A program made the translations under genes and the position numbers. Positions 9,142 through 17,786 of a stretch of DNA of 64,000 nt are shown one piece after another. The first letter of the stretch is position 1. Each line of letters starts with the position of its first letter. The notes under the pieces were generated by a model that saw only the letters and a list, made by a program, of their open reading frames with translations, did not search any database and was not told the DNA's origin. The stretch covers positions 1-64,000 of the forward strand of contig CAUJJL010000137.1 of NCBI GenBank assembly GCA_963205455.1, given 5' to 3'. The DNA comes from Verrucomicrobiota bacterium. Lineage in GTDB: Bacteria > Verrucomicrobiota > Verrucomicrobiia > Opitutales > Opitutaceae.

Positions 9142-9774
9142 TCAAACGCGACGGCGCTTGGGCGGGCGGCAGCCATTGTGTGGAATCGGTGTGACATCCA
9201 CGATCGATGCGATTTCCAGGCCGATCGCCTGGAGCGCCCGAACGGCACTGTCACGACCAAGGCCGGGTCCTGAGACGCGAATGACGACGTCCTTGAGGCC
9301 GTGGGACATGGCATTTCGCGCAGCATCCTGGGCGACCACCTGGGCCGCGTAGGCGGTCGATTTCCGCGAGCCGCGGAAGTTGCACTTGCCCGCACTCGAC
9401 CAGGCGATCACCTGGCCCTTTTGGTCGGTGATCGAGACAATCGTGTTATTGAAGGAGGCGAGAACGTTCACAATGCCCGACGTGACATTCTTGGAACCCT
9501 TGGCCTTGCGAACCTTGATGGTTCCCAATTCCTCCTTGAGGAGTTCCTCCGCGGTCGGCTGCCTGGCGACACCGCCAACCAGCTCAACCGGCTTCGCCGG
9601 GGCGCCCTCCTGGGCAGCAGCACTTTCGGCTGTTGCCGGGGCAGCCGCCGGAGCTGCATCCGCAGCAGCGGCCTTGGGAGCCTTTGGCTTCTTCTCAGCG
9701 GCGGGAGCGGCTTCCGCACCGGCATTCGCCTTGGCGGTCTTTTCTTTCTTGGGAGCAGATTTTTCTTCGGCCAT
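9142..9774 (-). CDS. rpsK: 30S ribosomal protein S11 with long N-terminal extension
   Basis: S11 lines the platform of the small subunit near the mRNA exit. The conserved domain occupies about residues 85-210 ([19 protein letters not shown] through [14 protein letters not shown]). In front is an 80-residue extension, mostly Ala, Lys, Pro and Glu, ending in [22 protein letters not shown]. Normal S11 is about 129 residues. The ATG giving [10 protein letters not shown] is 9 bases after the rpsM stop, so the extension is the natural start in the operon. A downstream start with comparable spacing was not seen. Confidence 0.95.
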   Translation of the reverse strand: MAEEKSAPKKEKTAKANAGAEAAPAAEKKPKAPKAAAADAAPAAAPATAESAAAQEGAPAKPVELVGGVARQPTAEELLKEELGTIKVRKAKGSKNVTSGIVNVLASFNNTIVSITDQKGQVIAWSSAGKCNFRGSRKSTAYAAQVVAQDAARNAMSHGLKDVVIRVSGPGLGRDSAVRALQAIGLEIASIVDVTPIPHNGCRPPKRRRV

Positions 9775-9783
9775 GGCGGAAAA

Positions 9784-10161
9784 TTATTCTTTGGCTTTGG
9801 TGACGCCCACGGTCTTGCGCGGTCCCTTGCGGGTGCGTGCGTTGGTGCTGGTGCGCTGGCCGCGCACGGGAAGGCTGCGGCGGTGGCGGATGCCACGATA
9901 GCAATTGATGGCCTGGAGACGCTTGAGATTGGCAGCGATCTCCCGGCGAAGGTCGCCCTCCACCACCCACTTGTGCTCGGTGATGACGTGCAGGATGCGG
10001 TTCAGGTTCTCCTCCGTGAGGTCCTGTGCACGGATGTTCGGATCGATTCCGGCTTCCTTGACAATCTGGTCGGCACGGAGCGGGCCGATGCCGTAAATAT
10101 AGCGCAACGAATGGCCGACTTTCTTTTTGGCCGGAATTTCAACGCCGAGAAGACGAGGCAT
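9784..10161 (-). CDS. rpsM: 30S ribosomal protein S13
   Basis: S13 sits in the head of the small subunit and bridges to the large subunit and P-site tRNA. The 125-residue protein starts [24 protein letters not shown], has the helix-two-turn-helix segment, and ends in the basic tail [20 protein letters not shown] that contacts tRNA. It follows map by 56 bases. The small genes infA and rpmJ, which often lie between map and rpsM, do not fit in this gap. Confidence 0.98.
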   Translation of the reverse strand: MPRLLGVEIPAKKKVGHSLRYIYGIGPLRADQIVKEAGIDPNIRAQDLTEENLNRILHVITEHKWVVEGDLRREIAANLKRLQAINCYRGIRHRRSLPVRGQRTSTNARTRKGPRKTVGVTKAKE

Positions 10162-10217
10162 GGTAGGTTGAGTTTAGCAGTTTGGAATGAAGTTTGAAGA
10201 AATTGAAAGGGACGCGG

Positions 10218-11042
10218 TCATTGCGCCGCAGCGGTGCGTGAATCAAATCCAACCGGGAGCGCGTGGACCGAGGATGTGACGGTTACTGGAAGTGTCAGGA
10301 TTTCCGGACCCTTCTCCGTCGTGAGCACGGTGTGTTCGAAATGCGCCGACGGAGACTTGTCCGCCGATACAACCGTCCATCCATCCGCAAGTGTCCTGGT
10401 TTTGAAGCCCCCGAGGTTGACCATCGGCTCGATGGCCAATGTCATCCCCGGCTTGATCCGGTCGCGCACCTCGCGTCCGAAATTCGGGATCTGGGGTTCC
10501 TCGTGCATCGAGGCGCCGACTCCGTGGCCAACCATGTCGCGGACAACGCCGTAGCCATGATCTTCAACATGGGTTTGGATCGCTTGGGAGATGTCGGCTA
10601 TGCGGTTTCCAACCACAGCGGCCGCGATGCCCAATCGAAGCGCCTGCTCCGTGACATCCAGCAGTTTTTGCAACGCGGGAGGAACCTTTCCGACCGGTAC
10701 GGTGACAGCATTGTCGCCGATGTATCCGTTCTTGGATACAACGATGTCGATTGAAACGACATCACCATCGCTCAGGATCCGTCGGAATGACGGGATCCCG
10801 TGGACAACCTCCTCGTTCACCGAGATGCAAGTGTGCGCCGGATAGCGGCGGGAACCCACCTGATAACCAAAACACGCGCTTTTCGCGCCCAAGCGTGCGA
10901 TTGCCTCGCGACCCGCTTCCTCGAGATCCTGTGTGCTGATCCCAGGCCGAACCATATCCTTCAGTTCCTGAAGGACTGTCGCCGCAATCCGGCACGAATC
11001 ACGCATGTGCATGATTTGTTTTTCTGTCTTGACCGGGATCAT
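10218..11042 (-). CDS. map: Methionine aminopeptidase, type I
   Basis: Removes initiator methionine from nascent proteins. The 274-residue protein has all five metal ligands: Asp99 (SIDIV), Asp110 (IGDNAV), His173 (MVGHGVG), Glu205 (AIEPM) and Glu236 (FEHTVL). The substrate His81 (VVHGIP) is also present. The usual GDxARTF motif reads GDNAVTVPVG here, a modest change. The C-terminal tail past residue 255 is extra. The start codon overlaps the stop of the adenylate-kinase-like gene as ATGA, so the two are probably coupled in translation. Gene order secY-(adk-like)-map is canonical. Confidence 0.96.
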   Translation of the reverse strand: MIPVKTEKQIMHMRDSCRIAATVLQELKDMVRPGISTQDLEEAGREAIARLGAKSACFGYQVGSRRYPAHTCISVNEEVVHGIPSFRRILSDGDVVSIDIVVSKNGYIGDNAVTVPVGKVPPALQKLLDVTEQALRLGIAAAVVGNRIADISQAIQTHVEDHGYGVVRDMVGHGVGASMHEEPQIPNFGREVRDRIKPGMTLAIEPMVNLGGFKTRTLADGWTVVSADKSPSAHFEHTVLTTEKGPEILTLPVTVTSSVHALPVGFDSRTAAAQ

Positions 11043-11488
11043 GGGATGATCGGGAGTCCGCCGACTTCAGCCAGAAGACCGTGATTGCGGTAGTAGTCGA
11101 GAAGGTCGGCGCTGCTTTCGCAAGCGCCGCCGGGAATGACGGCATCAAGGCATTCCTGCCTGGCCTCAAGCCATTCGTCGAAAACCATTGCCTGGAGCAG
11201 CGTAGCCGGGAGGCCCCAAAGGACGAATCCCGCATCGGGTTTGCGCGACCAGAACCATTTCCGCAGTAGTGCAAAAACAGCGGCATCATTCGCAGCTGAC
11301 TGCGCGAACGCTGGTTGCGAAATCTCCGACCGCAGCAAACGGGCCGGAGAGACGTGCTCAATTAGATTCAAAGAACTGTTTCCTGACGCTTCGCCCGCAA
11401 GGTCGGCTCGAGTTGGATCGAGGACCACCAGCTTGATTCTCGCCCGAAGGTTCAAACCAGCGAAGAGGTCGGAAAGTGAAGACTTCAC
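11039..11488 (-). CDS. Degenerate adenylate kinase-like protein (likely pseudoenzyme)
   Basis: A 149-residue protein from a GTG 14 bases after secY; a TTG at 11533 inside secY is an alternative start. It occupies the place of adk between secY and map, and its sequence follows Adk at several points. KLVVLDPTRADLAGEA stands where strand 1 and the P-loop (GxxGxGKGT) should be. EHVSPARLLRSEI matches the ISTGDLLR region. GFVLWGLPATLLQAMVFDEWL matches GFLLDGFPRTxxQA. LDYYRNHGLLAEV matches the C-terminal helix. The P-loop lysine, the DGFPRT arginine and the whole LID domain are missing, so kinase activity is not expected. The open frame and coupled map start argue against simple decay. Confidence 0.75.
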   Translation of the reverse strand: MKSSLSDLFAGLNLRARIKLVVLDPTRADLAGEASGNSSLNLIEHVSPARLLRSEISQPAFAQSAANDAAVFALLRKWFWSRKPDAGFVLWGLPATLLQAMVFDEWLEARQECLDAVIPGGACESSADLLDYYRNHGLLAEVGGLPIIP

Positions 11489-11502
11489 GACCAAAGTAAA
11501 GG

Positions 11503-13005
11503 CTAATTTCCACTGAAATGGCGGTAGGCCCAAATTCCCAGGCCGAGAACGAACAGCCCCAGCATCGGATAGACCAGTTTCATCACGGCCTCTGAACTAA
11601 GGGCCTCACTCGTGGCACTAGACACCCCGGCACTGCGGGAACGGATGCGGCCCTTCTTCAGGAAGCCGTCATAGTGACGCTGCAGCAGGAAGGTCTCCAC
11701 CTGGCGCATCGTATCGAGAATAACGCCAACGGTGATCAGCATACCGGTGCCACCAAAGAAAATGGCAATGCGTTGCGGTACGTTGAGCTCAAAAAGGAGA
11801 ACGTCCGGCATCACTGCGATGATCGTCAGGAAGATCGAACCCGCAAGGGTCAGGCGAGTCATGATGAAGTCCAGGAATTGCGCCGTCGGTTCTCCTGGAC
11901 GCACGCCCGGGATGTAGCCGCCATATTTCTTCAAATCATCCGCAATCTGGATGGGTTTGAACATGACTGACACCCAGAAGTAGCTGAAGAAGAGGATCAG
12001 GAATACCATGATCGCGTAGTAGCTCCAGTGTCCGCGCAGCAGGTTTCCGGAGAATTCGATCATCCAGCGCCAGTTCATGGCTGCTCCGAGCTGGGCAAAG
12101 ATCTGCTGGGGAAAGAGGAGGATCGCGCTCGCAAAAATCACCGGCATGACGCCGGAATAGTTGACCTTGAGCGGCAGGAACGAGCTTTGGCCTCCCATGA
12201 CCTTGTTGCCGACGACCCGCTTCGCATACTGCACGGGAATCTTCCGCTGTCCCTGCACCACCATGACGATGCCCATCGTCACGAGCACAAACAGGGCAAC
12301 CATGATGATCCCCTGCGGAAGTCCGAGGCGTTCCACACCGATCGGGGCAAAAAAGAGCTGATAGGTTGCGGACGCAGCGCCAGGAATGTCCGCAAGGATG
12401 CCGATGGTGATCAGGATGGAAACGCCATTGCCGATCCCTCGCTGCGTGATCTGCTCACCGAGCCACATGAGCAGAAGCGTGCCCGCGGTCATGAAGATCA
12501 CGGAGGTGATCAGGAACCAGGTTTTGCTGACAATCACGATCGGACCGTACTGGTTGATGTCGTAGCCCGGGAACAAACGGCCGGGATTCTCCAGGGCGAG
12601 AATGAGAAGGGTGCCCTGAACGAGACAGATCAGGAGCGTGGCATACCGGGTGTACTGTGTCAGCTTCTGGCGCCCGACGTCACCTTCCTGCTGAAGGCGG
12701 CTCAGGCTGGGAACCACCGCCGTCATCAACTGAAACACAATCGCCGCGCTGATGTACGGCATGATGCCAAGCGCGAAGACGGCGCCTTTCACGAGGGCTC
12801 CGCCCGTGAACATGTTGTACAGCCCAACAAGCGCGCTGGCTCCGCCGGTCGTCTGATCGGCGAAGAACGCCTGCAGCGGCTTCGGATCAAGACCGGGTAG
12901 CGGAATGTGCGCGCCGACGCGGGCAACAAACAGAAGGGCCAGTGTGTAGAAAATCCGGGAGCGGAGCTCCGGAATCTTCAGGGAGTTGGTGAACGCGGAA
13001 AACAC
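11503..13005 (-). CDS. secY: Protein translocase subunit SecY
   Basis: Channel subunit of the SecYEG translocon. Ten membrane helices can be followed, with family segments such as GAHIPLPGLDP near the N terminus, YTRYATLLICLVQG, and FLDFIMTRLTLAGSIFLTIIAVMPD. I place the start at GTG 13005 (MFSAFTNSLKIPELRSRIFY, 500 residues). The frame is open further upstream to 13185, but that part crosses a terminator hairpin and the end of rplO and does not look like SecY. Follows rplO by 79 bases in the spc operon order. Confidence 0.95.
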   Translation of the reverse strand: MFSAFTNSLKIPELRSRIFYTLALLFVARVGAHIPLPGLDPKPLQAFFADQTTGGASALVGLYNMFTGGALVKGAVFALGIMPYISAAIVFQLMTAVVPSLSRLQQEGDVGRQKLTQYTRYATLLICLVQGTLLILALENPGRLFPGYDINQYGPIVIVSKTWFLITSVIFMTAGTLLLMWLGEQITQRGIGNGVSILITIGILADIPGAASATYQLFFAPIGVERLGLPQGIIMVALFVLVTMGIVMVVQGQRKIPVQYAKRVVGNKVMGGQSSFLPLKVNYSGVMPVIFASAILLFPQQIFAQLGAAMNWRWMIEFSGNLLRGHWSYYAIMVFLILFFSYFWVSVMFKPIQIADDLKKYGGYIPGVRPGEPTAQFLDFIMTRLTLAGSIFLTIIAVMPDVLLFELNVPQRIAIFFGGTGMLITVGVILDTMRQVETFLLQRHYDGFLKKGRIRSRSAGVSSATSEALSSEAVMKLVYPMLGLFVLGLGIWAYRHFSGN

Positions 13006-13044
13006 AGGTGAGAGGCTGGGAACACGAAAGAGTTCAATTGACGC

Positions 13045-13070
13045 AAAAAGCCGCGCAAGGATGCGCGGCT
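13045..13070 (-). terminator. Intrinsic terminator or attenuator between rplO and secY
   Basis: Minus-strand hairpin with an 8-base-pair GC-rich stem (13049-13056 with 13063-13070) and a 6-base loop, followed by TTTTT (13045-13049). It lies 14 bases past the rplO stop and 39 bases before the secY start. It could uncouple secY/map and the alpha genes from the upstream ribosomal genes. Confidence 0.8.
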
Positions 13071-13084
13071 CAACTGGCGGCGAC

Positions 13085-13531
13085 TCAGGCCACAATGGCC
13101 TGTCCGCCGGCGGCTTCGATCTTAGCCTTGGCAGACGCTGAGAATTTCGCCGCGGTGACCTTGAGCGCACGGCTGATTTCGCCATCGCCCAAAACCTTCA
13201 GGAAGGTTTCGTCCTTGCGGATAAAGCCATTCCGGGAAAGGACCGCCGCATCAACCTCGGTGACCGTGGAGTCGAGTGCCGCGAGATCTCCGACATTCAC
13301 GACCGCGGGTTCAACGCGGAAAGCTGCCTGGTTGAAGCCACGATGCGGGAGTTTCCGGTAAAGCGGCATCTGACCGCCTTCAAATCCGGGGCGGATGCTG
13401 CCGCCGGAACGGGCGGTCTGCCCCTTTCCACCACGCGTGGAGGTCTTGCCATGGCCGCCGCCTTCGCCACAGCCAACTCGCTTGCGACGGTGCACCGCAC
13501 CGGGGACGTTCTTGAGATCGTGAAGTTTCAT
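13085..13531 (-). CDS. rplO: 50S ribosomal protein L15
   Basis: Late-assembly protein of the large subunit. The 148-residue protein begins MKLHDLKNVPGAVHRRKRVG. It has the glycine- and arginine-rich N-terminal tail (GEGGGHGKTSTRGGKGQ) that threads into 23S rRNA, then the globular domain from about residue 60. An in-frame opening up to 13756 is not family sequence. It directly follows rpsE (79 bases) with no rpmD gene between, unlike the usual rpsE-rpmD-rplO order. Confidence 0.98.
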   Translation of the reverse strand: MKLHDLKNVPGAVHRRKRVGCGEGGGHGKTSTRGGKGQTARSGGSIRPGFEGGQMPLYRKLPHRGFNQAAFRVEPAVVNVGDLAALDSTVTEVDAAVLSRNGFIRKDETFLKVLGDGEISRALKVTAAKFSASAKAKIEAAGGQAIVA

Positions 13532-13610
13532 GGATGATTCCTGAATACGCCGCTCCGCCTTGGGCGGAAACGACTCGGATTGCTGAAGTGAATGGATTCG
13601 TTTGAGTGAA

Positions 13611-14246
13611 TCAGGCCTTGCGCAGTGCGGTGTAATCGTCCGCCAGACGCAATTGACGGAGAGCCGCAATCGTCGCGTTGACGACCGCGATATGGTTCTT
13701 TGATCCCATTGACTTGGTGAGCACGTTCTTGATGCCAGCCGCTTCAAGCACAGCACGCACGCCGCCGCCGGCGATGAGCCCGGTGCCCGGCACTGCCGGC
13801 TTCAGAAGAACCTTGCCACCGTCAAAGGTGCCAAAGACCTCGTGGGGAATGGTATCACCCTTGAGCTTTACGTTCACGAGGCGCTTCTTCGCGTGCTCGG
13901 TGCTCTTGCGGATCGCATCGGGCACCTCGTTCGCCTTGCCGAGGCCTACGCCAATGTTGCCCTTCTGGTCACCCACCACAGCGATGGCTGAGAAGCTGAA
14001 GCGCCGGCCGCCCTTTACGACCTTGGCGCAGCGGTTGATGAAGACAATCTTCTCAACCATTTCCGGGCCGTCGCCCTTGGGCGCAGCCGCTTCGCGACGA
14101 TCGCGCCTCGGACCTCCGCCATCACGGCGGGGACCACGGTTGTCGCCCGGGCCGCCCTGGCGGTTGAAACGGCGCCCGGCGGGCCGGGCTTCCGGCGCAG
14201 GTGTGTCGGTGGTTGCTGGAGTGCTGGAAACTTGATCAGTGCTCAT
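13611..14246 (-). CDS. rpsE: 30S ribosomal protein S5 with N-terminal extension
   Basis: S5 helps decoding fidelity and mRNA unwinding at the entry channel. The double-stranded-RNA-binding and S5 C domains span about residues 60-211, including [34 protein letters not shown] and [19 protein letters not shown]. The first 60 residues are extra: a Thr/Pro/Ala-rich start, then an Arg/Gly-rich section. Typical S5 begins close to the EKIV segment. It starts 11 bases after rplR, and the ATG giving MSTDQVSS is the only start with sensible spacing. Confidence 0.96.
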   Translation of the reverse strand: MSTDQVSSTPATTDTPAPEARPAGRRFNRQGGPGDNRGPRRDGGGPRRDRREAAAPKGDGPEMVEKIVFINRCAKVVKGGRRFSFSAIAVVGDQKGNIGVGLGKANEVPDAIRKSTEHAKKRLVNVKLKGDTIPHEVFGTFDGGKVLLKPAVPGTGLIAGGGVRAVLEAAGIKNVLTKSMGSKNHIAVVNATIAALRQLRLADDYTALRKA

Positions 14247-14257
14247 GGGCAGGGGAG

Positions 14258-14620
14258 TTAAAACACCAGGCCGCCTTCGCGGGCAGCTTCGGCAAAGCCC
14301 TTGACCTTGCCATGATAACGGGCGCCGCTGCGATCGAAGATCACAGCAGAGAGACCTGCCGCTTTTGCCTTGTCGGCAAATGCGGTACCCAGCGCCTTTG
14401 CACCGGCGAGGTTGGCCTTGATGTTTTGCTTGCGGAGGGATGCATCCAGGCTCGACAGGAAAACAAGGGTGGAGCCTGCGGAGTCGTCGATCGCCTGCGC
14501 GTAGATGTGTTTGGCACTGAATTTCACGCTCAGACGGGGGCGTGCGCTCGTACCGTTGACCTTCTTCCGGATGCGCCAGCGGCGCTTTTGGAGGAGATCT
14601 GCTTTTTGAATGGTGTTCAT
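14258..14620 (-). CDS. rplR: 50S ribosomal protein L18
   Basis: Binds 5S rRNA in the central protuberance. The 120-residue length is standard. Family features are the basic N terminus ([13 protein letters not shown]), [20 protein letters not shown], and the C-terminal [24 protein letters not shown]. It lies 88 bases after rplF and 11 before rpsE. Confidence 0.98.
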   Translation of the reverse strand: MNTIQKADLLQKRRWRIRKKVNGTSARPRLSVKFSAKHIYAQAIDDSAGSTLVFLSSLDASLRKQNIKANLAGAKALGTAFADKAKAAGLSAVIFDRSGARYHGKVKGFAEAAREGGLVF

Positions 14621-14708
14621 TGAAACAAGTGGGAAGTGAATGCGTGTCGTTCAGGCGGCCATGAGAATTTCCCCGGTGAGGAACGGTCCGCGCATCCGTG
14701 TTATTGGC

Positions 14709-15248
14709 TTAGGCGACAGTCTTGCCTTCCTTGCGGCGGACACGCTCGCCAACAATGCGCACGCCCTTGCCCTTGTAGGGCTCCGGCGGATAGTAGCTGC
14801 GGATCTCGGCGGTGACCGCACCGACGAGCTGCTTGTCAGCACCCTCGACCTTGAGCTTCGTCTGGTCGGTGATGGTGATCTTGATGCCTTCAGGGATGTC
14901 GAAGAGGATCGGATGGGAATAACCCAGGGCAAAATCGATCTGCTTGCCCTTCTGCGTGGCCTTGAAACCGACCCCCTGGATCTCGAGTTCCTTGACGAAT
15001 CCTTCCGACACACCCTTGACCATGCCAGCGACAACGGAACGGGCCGTGCCGAACATGGCCCGGGCAAACCGGGTCTCTTCTGTCGGTGCAAAGCGGACTT
15101 TCTTGTCCGCGACCGAAATCTTGACGGCCGTATCAAAGGTCTTGTGAACCTTGCCCTTGGGTCCTTCGACATGCACGGTGTTGTCCGGCTTTACGTCGAC
15201 CTTGACCTTCTCGGGAATGGAAACGGGTTGTTTGCCAATGCGACTCAT
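14709..15248 (-). CDS. rplF: 50S ribosomal protein L6
   Basis: Two-domain protein at the base of the L7/L12 stalk near the factor-binding site. The start MSRIGKQPVSIPEKVKVDV gives 179 residues. An upstream in-frame opening to 15314 is discarded as it overlaps rpsH. The C-terminal rRNA-binding signature PEPYKGKGVRIVGERVRRKEGKTV is intact. It follows rpsH by 17 bases. Confidence 0.98.
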   Translation of the reverse strand: MSRIGKQPVSIPEKVKVDVKPDNTVHVEGPKGKVHKTFDTAVKISVADKKVRFAPTEETRFARAMFGTARSVVAGMVKGVSEGFVKELEIQGVGFKATQKGKQIDFALGYSHPILFDIPEGIKITITDQTKLKVEGADKQLVGAVTAEIRSYYPPEPYKGKGVRIVGERVRRKEGKTVA

Positions 15249-15265
15249 TGTGTAGGTTTCCTCTC

Positions 15266-15658
15266 TTACCAGACGTTGCAAACCAGTTCCCCGCCGACCT
15301 TGTTGCGACGGCAATCCTGGCCCTTCATCAGCCCACGCGGTGTGGAAAGGATACTGATGCCGAGGCCGTTCAGAACACGCGGGATCTCGGTGTATCCGTA
15401 GTAGAGTCGGCGGCCCGGCGTGGAGACGCGGTCGAGGCGGGTGATCGCCGGCACATCGTTCACATACTTCAGCTGCACAACCAGGGTCTTGTGCCCCTGT
15501 TCGTCGGTGCCGTCGGCATAGCCGGAAATGAAGCCCTCGGCCTTCAAAATTGCGGCGATGGCCTCCTTCATCTTGGAGTGAGGCGAAACTGCCTCCGCCT
15601 TTTTGGCCGCCGATGCATTGCGCAGGCGGGTGAGAAAATCGCTGATAGGATCTGTCAT
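15266..15658 (-). CDS. rpsH: 30S ribosomal protein S8
   Basis: Binds 16S rRNA helix 21 and in Escherichia coli also represses the spc operon. The 130-residue protein starts MTDPISDFLTRLRNAS. The upstream opening to 15778 runs through rpsN and is rejected. The C-terminal signature GLGISILSTPRGLMKGQDCRRNKVGGELVCNVW fits, with the usual STPRG turn. It follows rpsN by 79 bases. Confidence 0.98.
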   Translation of the reverse strand: MTDPISDFLTRLRNASAAKKAEAVSPHSKMKEAIAAILKAEGFISGYADGTDEQGHKTLVVQLKYVNDVPAITRLDRVSTPGRRLYYGYTEIPRVLNGLGISILSTPRGLMKGQDCRRNKVGGELVCNVW

Positions 15659-15737
15659 GGTTGGATGGAGTTGAAGGACCACCGGGTCATATCCTGCGTC
15701 GCAGTTGCGGCGCCACCCCCGGTGGAAAAGGGAAATG

Positions 15738-16043
15738 TTACCAGGAGGATTTTGTGACGCCCGGAATCTTGCCCGCAAGGGCGAGTTCGCGGAACTGGAT
15801 GCGGGAAACCCCGAACTGGCTGATATAGGCGCGCGGACGGCCGCTCATGGAGCAGCGATTGCGGACTCGAATGGGGGACGAGTTGCGAGGAAGCTTCTGC
15901 AGTTTCTTTTGAGCGGCAAAGAACTCTTCATCGCTGCTCCCCGGATTGGCGAGGATCGCCTTCAGTTCCGCGCGCTTGGCGGCGAACTTCGTGGAGAGCT
16001 TCTTGCGCTTTTCGTTGCGCTGGATGGCTGAGGTTTTCGGCAT
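15738..16043 (-). CDS. rpsN: 30S ribosomal protein S14, zinc-free form
   Basis: S14 lies in the head of the small subunit. At 101 residues and without CxxC pairs this is the long, zinc-independent type. The C-terminal half contains [23 protein letters not shown], the family core, and ends [11 protein letters not shown] zinc-type S14 would be about 61 residues. It lies 17 bases after rplE. Confidence 0.98.
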   Translation of the reverse strand: MPKTSAIQRNEKRKKLSTKFAAKRAELKAILANPGSSDEEFFAAQKKLQKLPRNSSPIRVRNRCSMSGRPRAYISQFGVSRIQFRELALAGKIPGVTKSSW

Positions 16044-16060
16044 GACGGAAAGGCGTTGAT

Positions 16061-16630
16061 TTAGGCTGCGGCCGCTTTTGCGGCTTCGGTGCGGCGGAAG
16101 GGCATGCCCAAAAGCTTGAGTAATTCACGCCCCTCATCGTCTGACCCCGCGGAGGTTACGAGGGTGATATCCAGACCCATGGACTTCTTGACGTTTTCCA
16201 CGGTGATCTCCGGAAAAATGGTGAAGTCCGTGATGCCGAGATTGTAGTTACCCTGGCCGTCGAGCTTGGTGGGAACCCCACGGAAGTCGCGGATCGTCGG
16301 CAGCGCCACCGCGAGCAGGCGGTAGAGGAAGTCCCACATCCTGTCGCCCCGAAGGTTCACATACGCACCAACAACCTGCCCCTTGCGCAGTTTGAAGTTC
16401 GCGATCGCCTTCTTCGATTTGGCGAGGACGGGCTTCTGACCCGCGATCAGGCCCAGGTCGCGGGCAACATCAGCGATCAGATTCTTGTCGGCATCGGAAT
16501 CGATTCCGGTGTTCAGGACGATTTTTTCCAGGCGAGGAACCTGGTGTTTGTTCTTGTAGCCCCGGCTCTTCTGGAGCTCGGGTACCACGGACTTTTCGTA
16601 GTACTGCTTGAGTGAAGGTGATGCGCTCAT
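16061..16630 (-). CDS. rplE: 50S ribosomal protein L5
   Basis: Binds 5S rRNA and contacts P-site tRNA. I use the ATG giving [19 protein letters not shown] (189 residues) over a start four codons upstream, as the family starts near here. Core segments are [41 protein letters not shown] and [11 protein letters not shown]. The C terminus ends in a short Ala/Lys tail. There are 113 non-coding bases between rplX and this gene, longer than most gaps in this operon. Confidence 0.97.
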   Translation of the reverse strand: MSASPSLKQYYEKSVVPELQKSRGYKNKHQVPRLEKIVLNTGIDSDADKNLIADVARDLGLIAGQKPVLAKSKKAIANFKLRKGQVVGAYVNLRGDRMWDFLYRLLAVALPTIRDFRGVPTKLDGQGNYNLGITDFTIFPEITVENVKKSMGLDITLVTSAGSDDEGRELLKLLGMPFRRTEAAKAAAA

Positions 16631-16743
16631 GATGAGAACCACCGGGTTTCCAAGCCGGCGGCAAATGAGTGATTATGAGATGAGAGAAAAGGAGTGATTA
16701 AGCCAGGGTTTGCCGGATCGTGGCAAGAGTGTTCTGTCCCGGC

Positions 16744-17019
16744 TCAGGAAGCCGCTACCGGCTTGGCCTGACGGCGCTTGCTGGCGTCGTATCGAGACTT
16801 GAGCTGAAGGTTGGAGGCATGAATGGATCCCTCGCGTTCCGCGATGGTGCCATTCGGATGCTCCTGCGACTTCTTGAGATGCCGCTTGATCATTGCAACA
16901 CCCTCGACACGAGCACGTTGCTTTTCAGATACAAGCTCAAGGATCTTGCCGCTCTTGCCTTTGTGGGCGCCGGCGATGACGACGACTTCGTCGCCGCGTT
17001 TGAGATGGGATTTCGACAT
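16744..17019 (-). CDS. rplX: 50S ribosomal protein L24
   Basis: Early assembly initiator of the large subunit. The 91-residue protein has a KOW motif (KRGDEVVVIAGAHKGKSGKILEL) and a second strand set with GVAMIKRHLKKSQEHPNGTIAEREGSIHASNL. It is a little shorter than the Escherichia coli form. It lies 11 bases after rplN. Confidence 0.97.
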   Translation of the reverse strand: MSKSHLKRGDEVVVIAGAHKGKSGKILELVSEKQRARVEGVAMIKRHLKKSQEHPNGTIAEREGSIHASNLQLKSRYDASKRRQAKPVAAS

Positions 17020-17030
17020 GGTCGTGTGAG

Positions 17031-17396
17031 TTACAGCACCTCGGGCGCAAGCGAGATGATTTTCATGAAGTTCTTGGCACGGAGCTCGCGGGCAACCGGG
17101 CCGAAGATGCGCGTGCCGCGCGGATTGCCGTCGGCACCGATGATGACGATCGCGTTGCTGTCAAAACGAAGATAACTGCCGTCGGAACGTCGCACCGGAG
17201 CGCGCGTGCGAACGACAACGGCCTTGGCAACCTCGCCCTTTTTCACCGTTGCATCCGTCGTGCTTTCCTTGATGTGAACCGTGACGATGTCACCAACGCC
17301 AGCGGTATCTGTGTTTTGCCCCTTGCGGGAAATGTAGGCGGCCTTGCGCGCGCCGGTGTTGTCGGCGACTTCTAGAATGGATCGGAGTTGAATCAT
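17031..17396 (-). CDS. rplN: 50S ribosomal protein L14
   Basis: Interface protein forming bridge B8 with the small subunit. Length is 121 residues. Family marks are [22 protein letters not shown] at the start, the [29 protein letters not shown] stretch, and [28 protein letters not shown] at the end. It lies 35 bases downstream of rpsQ. Confidence 0.98.
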   Translation of the reverse strand: MIQLRSILEVADNTGARKAAYISRKGQNTDTAGVGDIVTVHIKESTTDATVKKGEVAKAVVVRTRAPVRRSDGSYLRFDSNAIVIIGADGNPRGTRIFGPVARELRAKNFMKIISLAPEVL

Positions 17397-17431
17397 GACG
17401 TACCTCCTGAAGGTTGAAGGTTGAGGAGCGA

Positions 17432-17782
17432 TCAGGCCTTCGGCGCGGAAGGCGCAGTCGGAACAGTCGTCTTGGTGGGAACCGCTGCAGCAACATCGTT
17501 CTCGCTGATGGCGACGGCGTCAGTCGTCACCGCACGGGCGACGATGCTCACGACGCGCCAACGCTTCAGGCGGCTGAGCGGGCGGGTCGCCATGACCTCC
17601 ACCTTGTCACCAATGCGGGTGTCGTTCTTCTCGTCATGGACGTGAAGAACGGTCTGCCGATTGATCACCTTGTGGTAGCGGGGGTGTGGCGTCTTGTAGG
17701 GAATGGTGACCTTCACCGATTTGTCGCCTGAGCGACTGGTGACGATTCCGGTGACCGTTTTGCGGGAATTGCGAGTAGACAT
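17432..17782 (-). CDS. rpsQ: 30S ribosomal protein S17 with C-terminal tail
   Basis: OB-fold protein that binds 16S rRNA early in assembly. The start [25 protein letters not shown] gives 116 residues. The conserved core ends around residue 85 ([19 protein letters not shown]). The last 30 residues are an Ala/Thr/Pro-rich tail absent from the standard roughly 84-residue protein. An upstream in-frame ATG at 17803 would overlap rpmC and is not used. It lies 4 bases after rpmC. Confidence 0.96.
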   Translation of the reverse strand: MSTRNSRKTVTGIVTSRSGDKSVKVTIPYKTPHPRYHKVINRQTVLHVHDEKNDTRIGDKVEVMATRPLSRLKRWRVVSIVARAVTTDAVAISENDVAAAVPTKTTVPTAPSAPKA

Positions 17783-17786
17783 GGCG

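Noticed and set aside
13006-13185. N-terminal extension of secY to 13185
   Set aside because: It runs through a terminator hairpin and the 3' end of rplO, and its sequence (Arg/Pro/Ser-rich) is not seen in SecY. The GTG at 13005 fits the family start.
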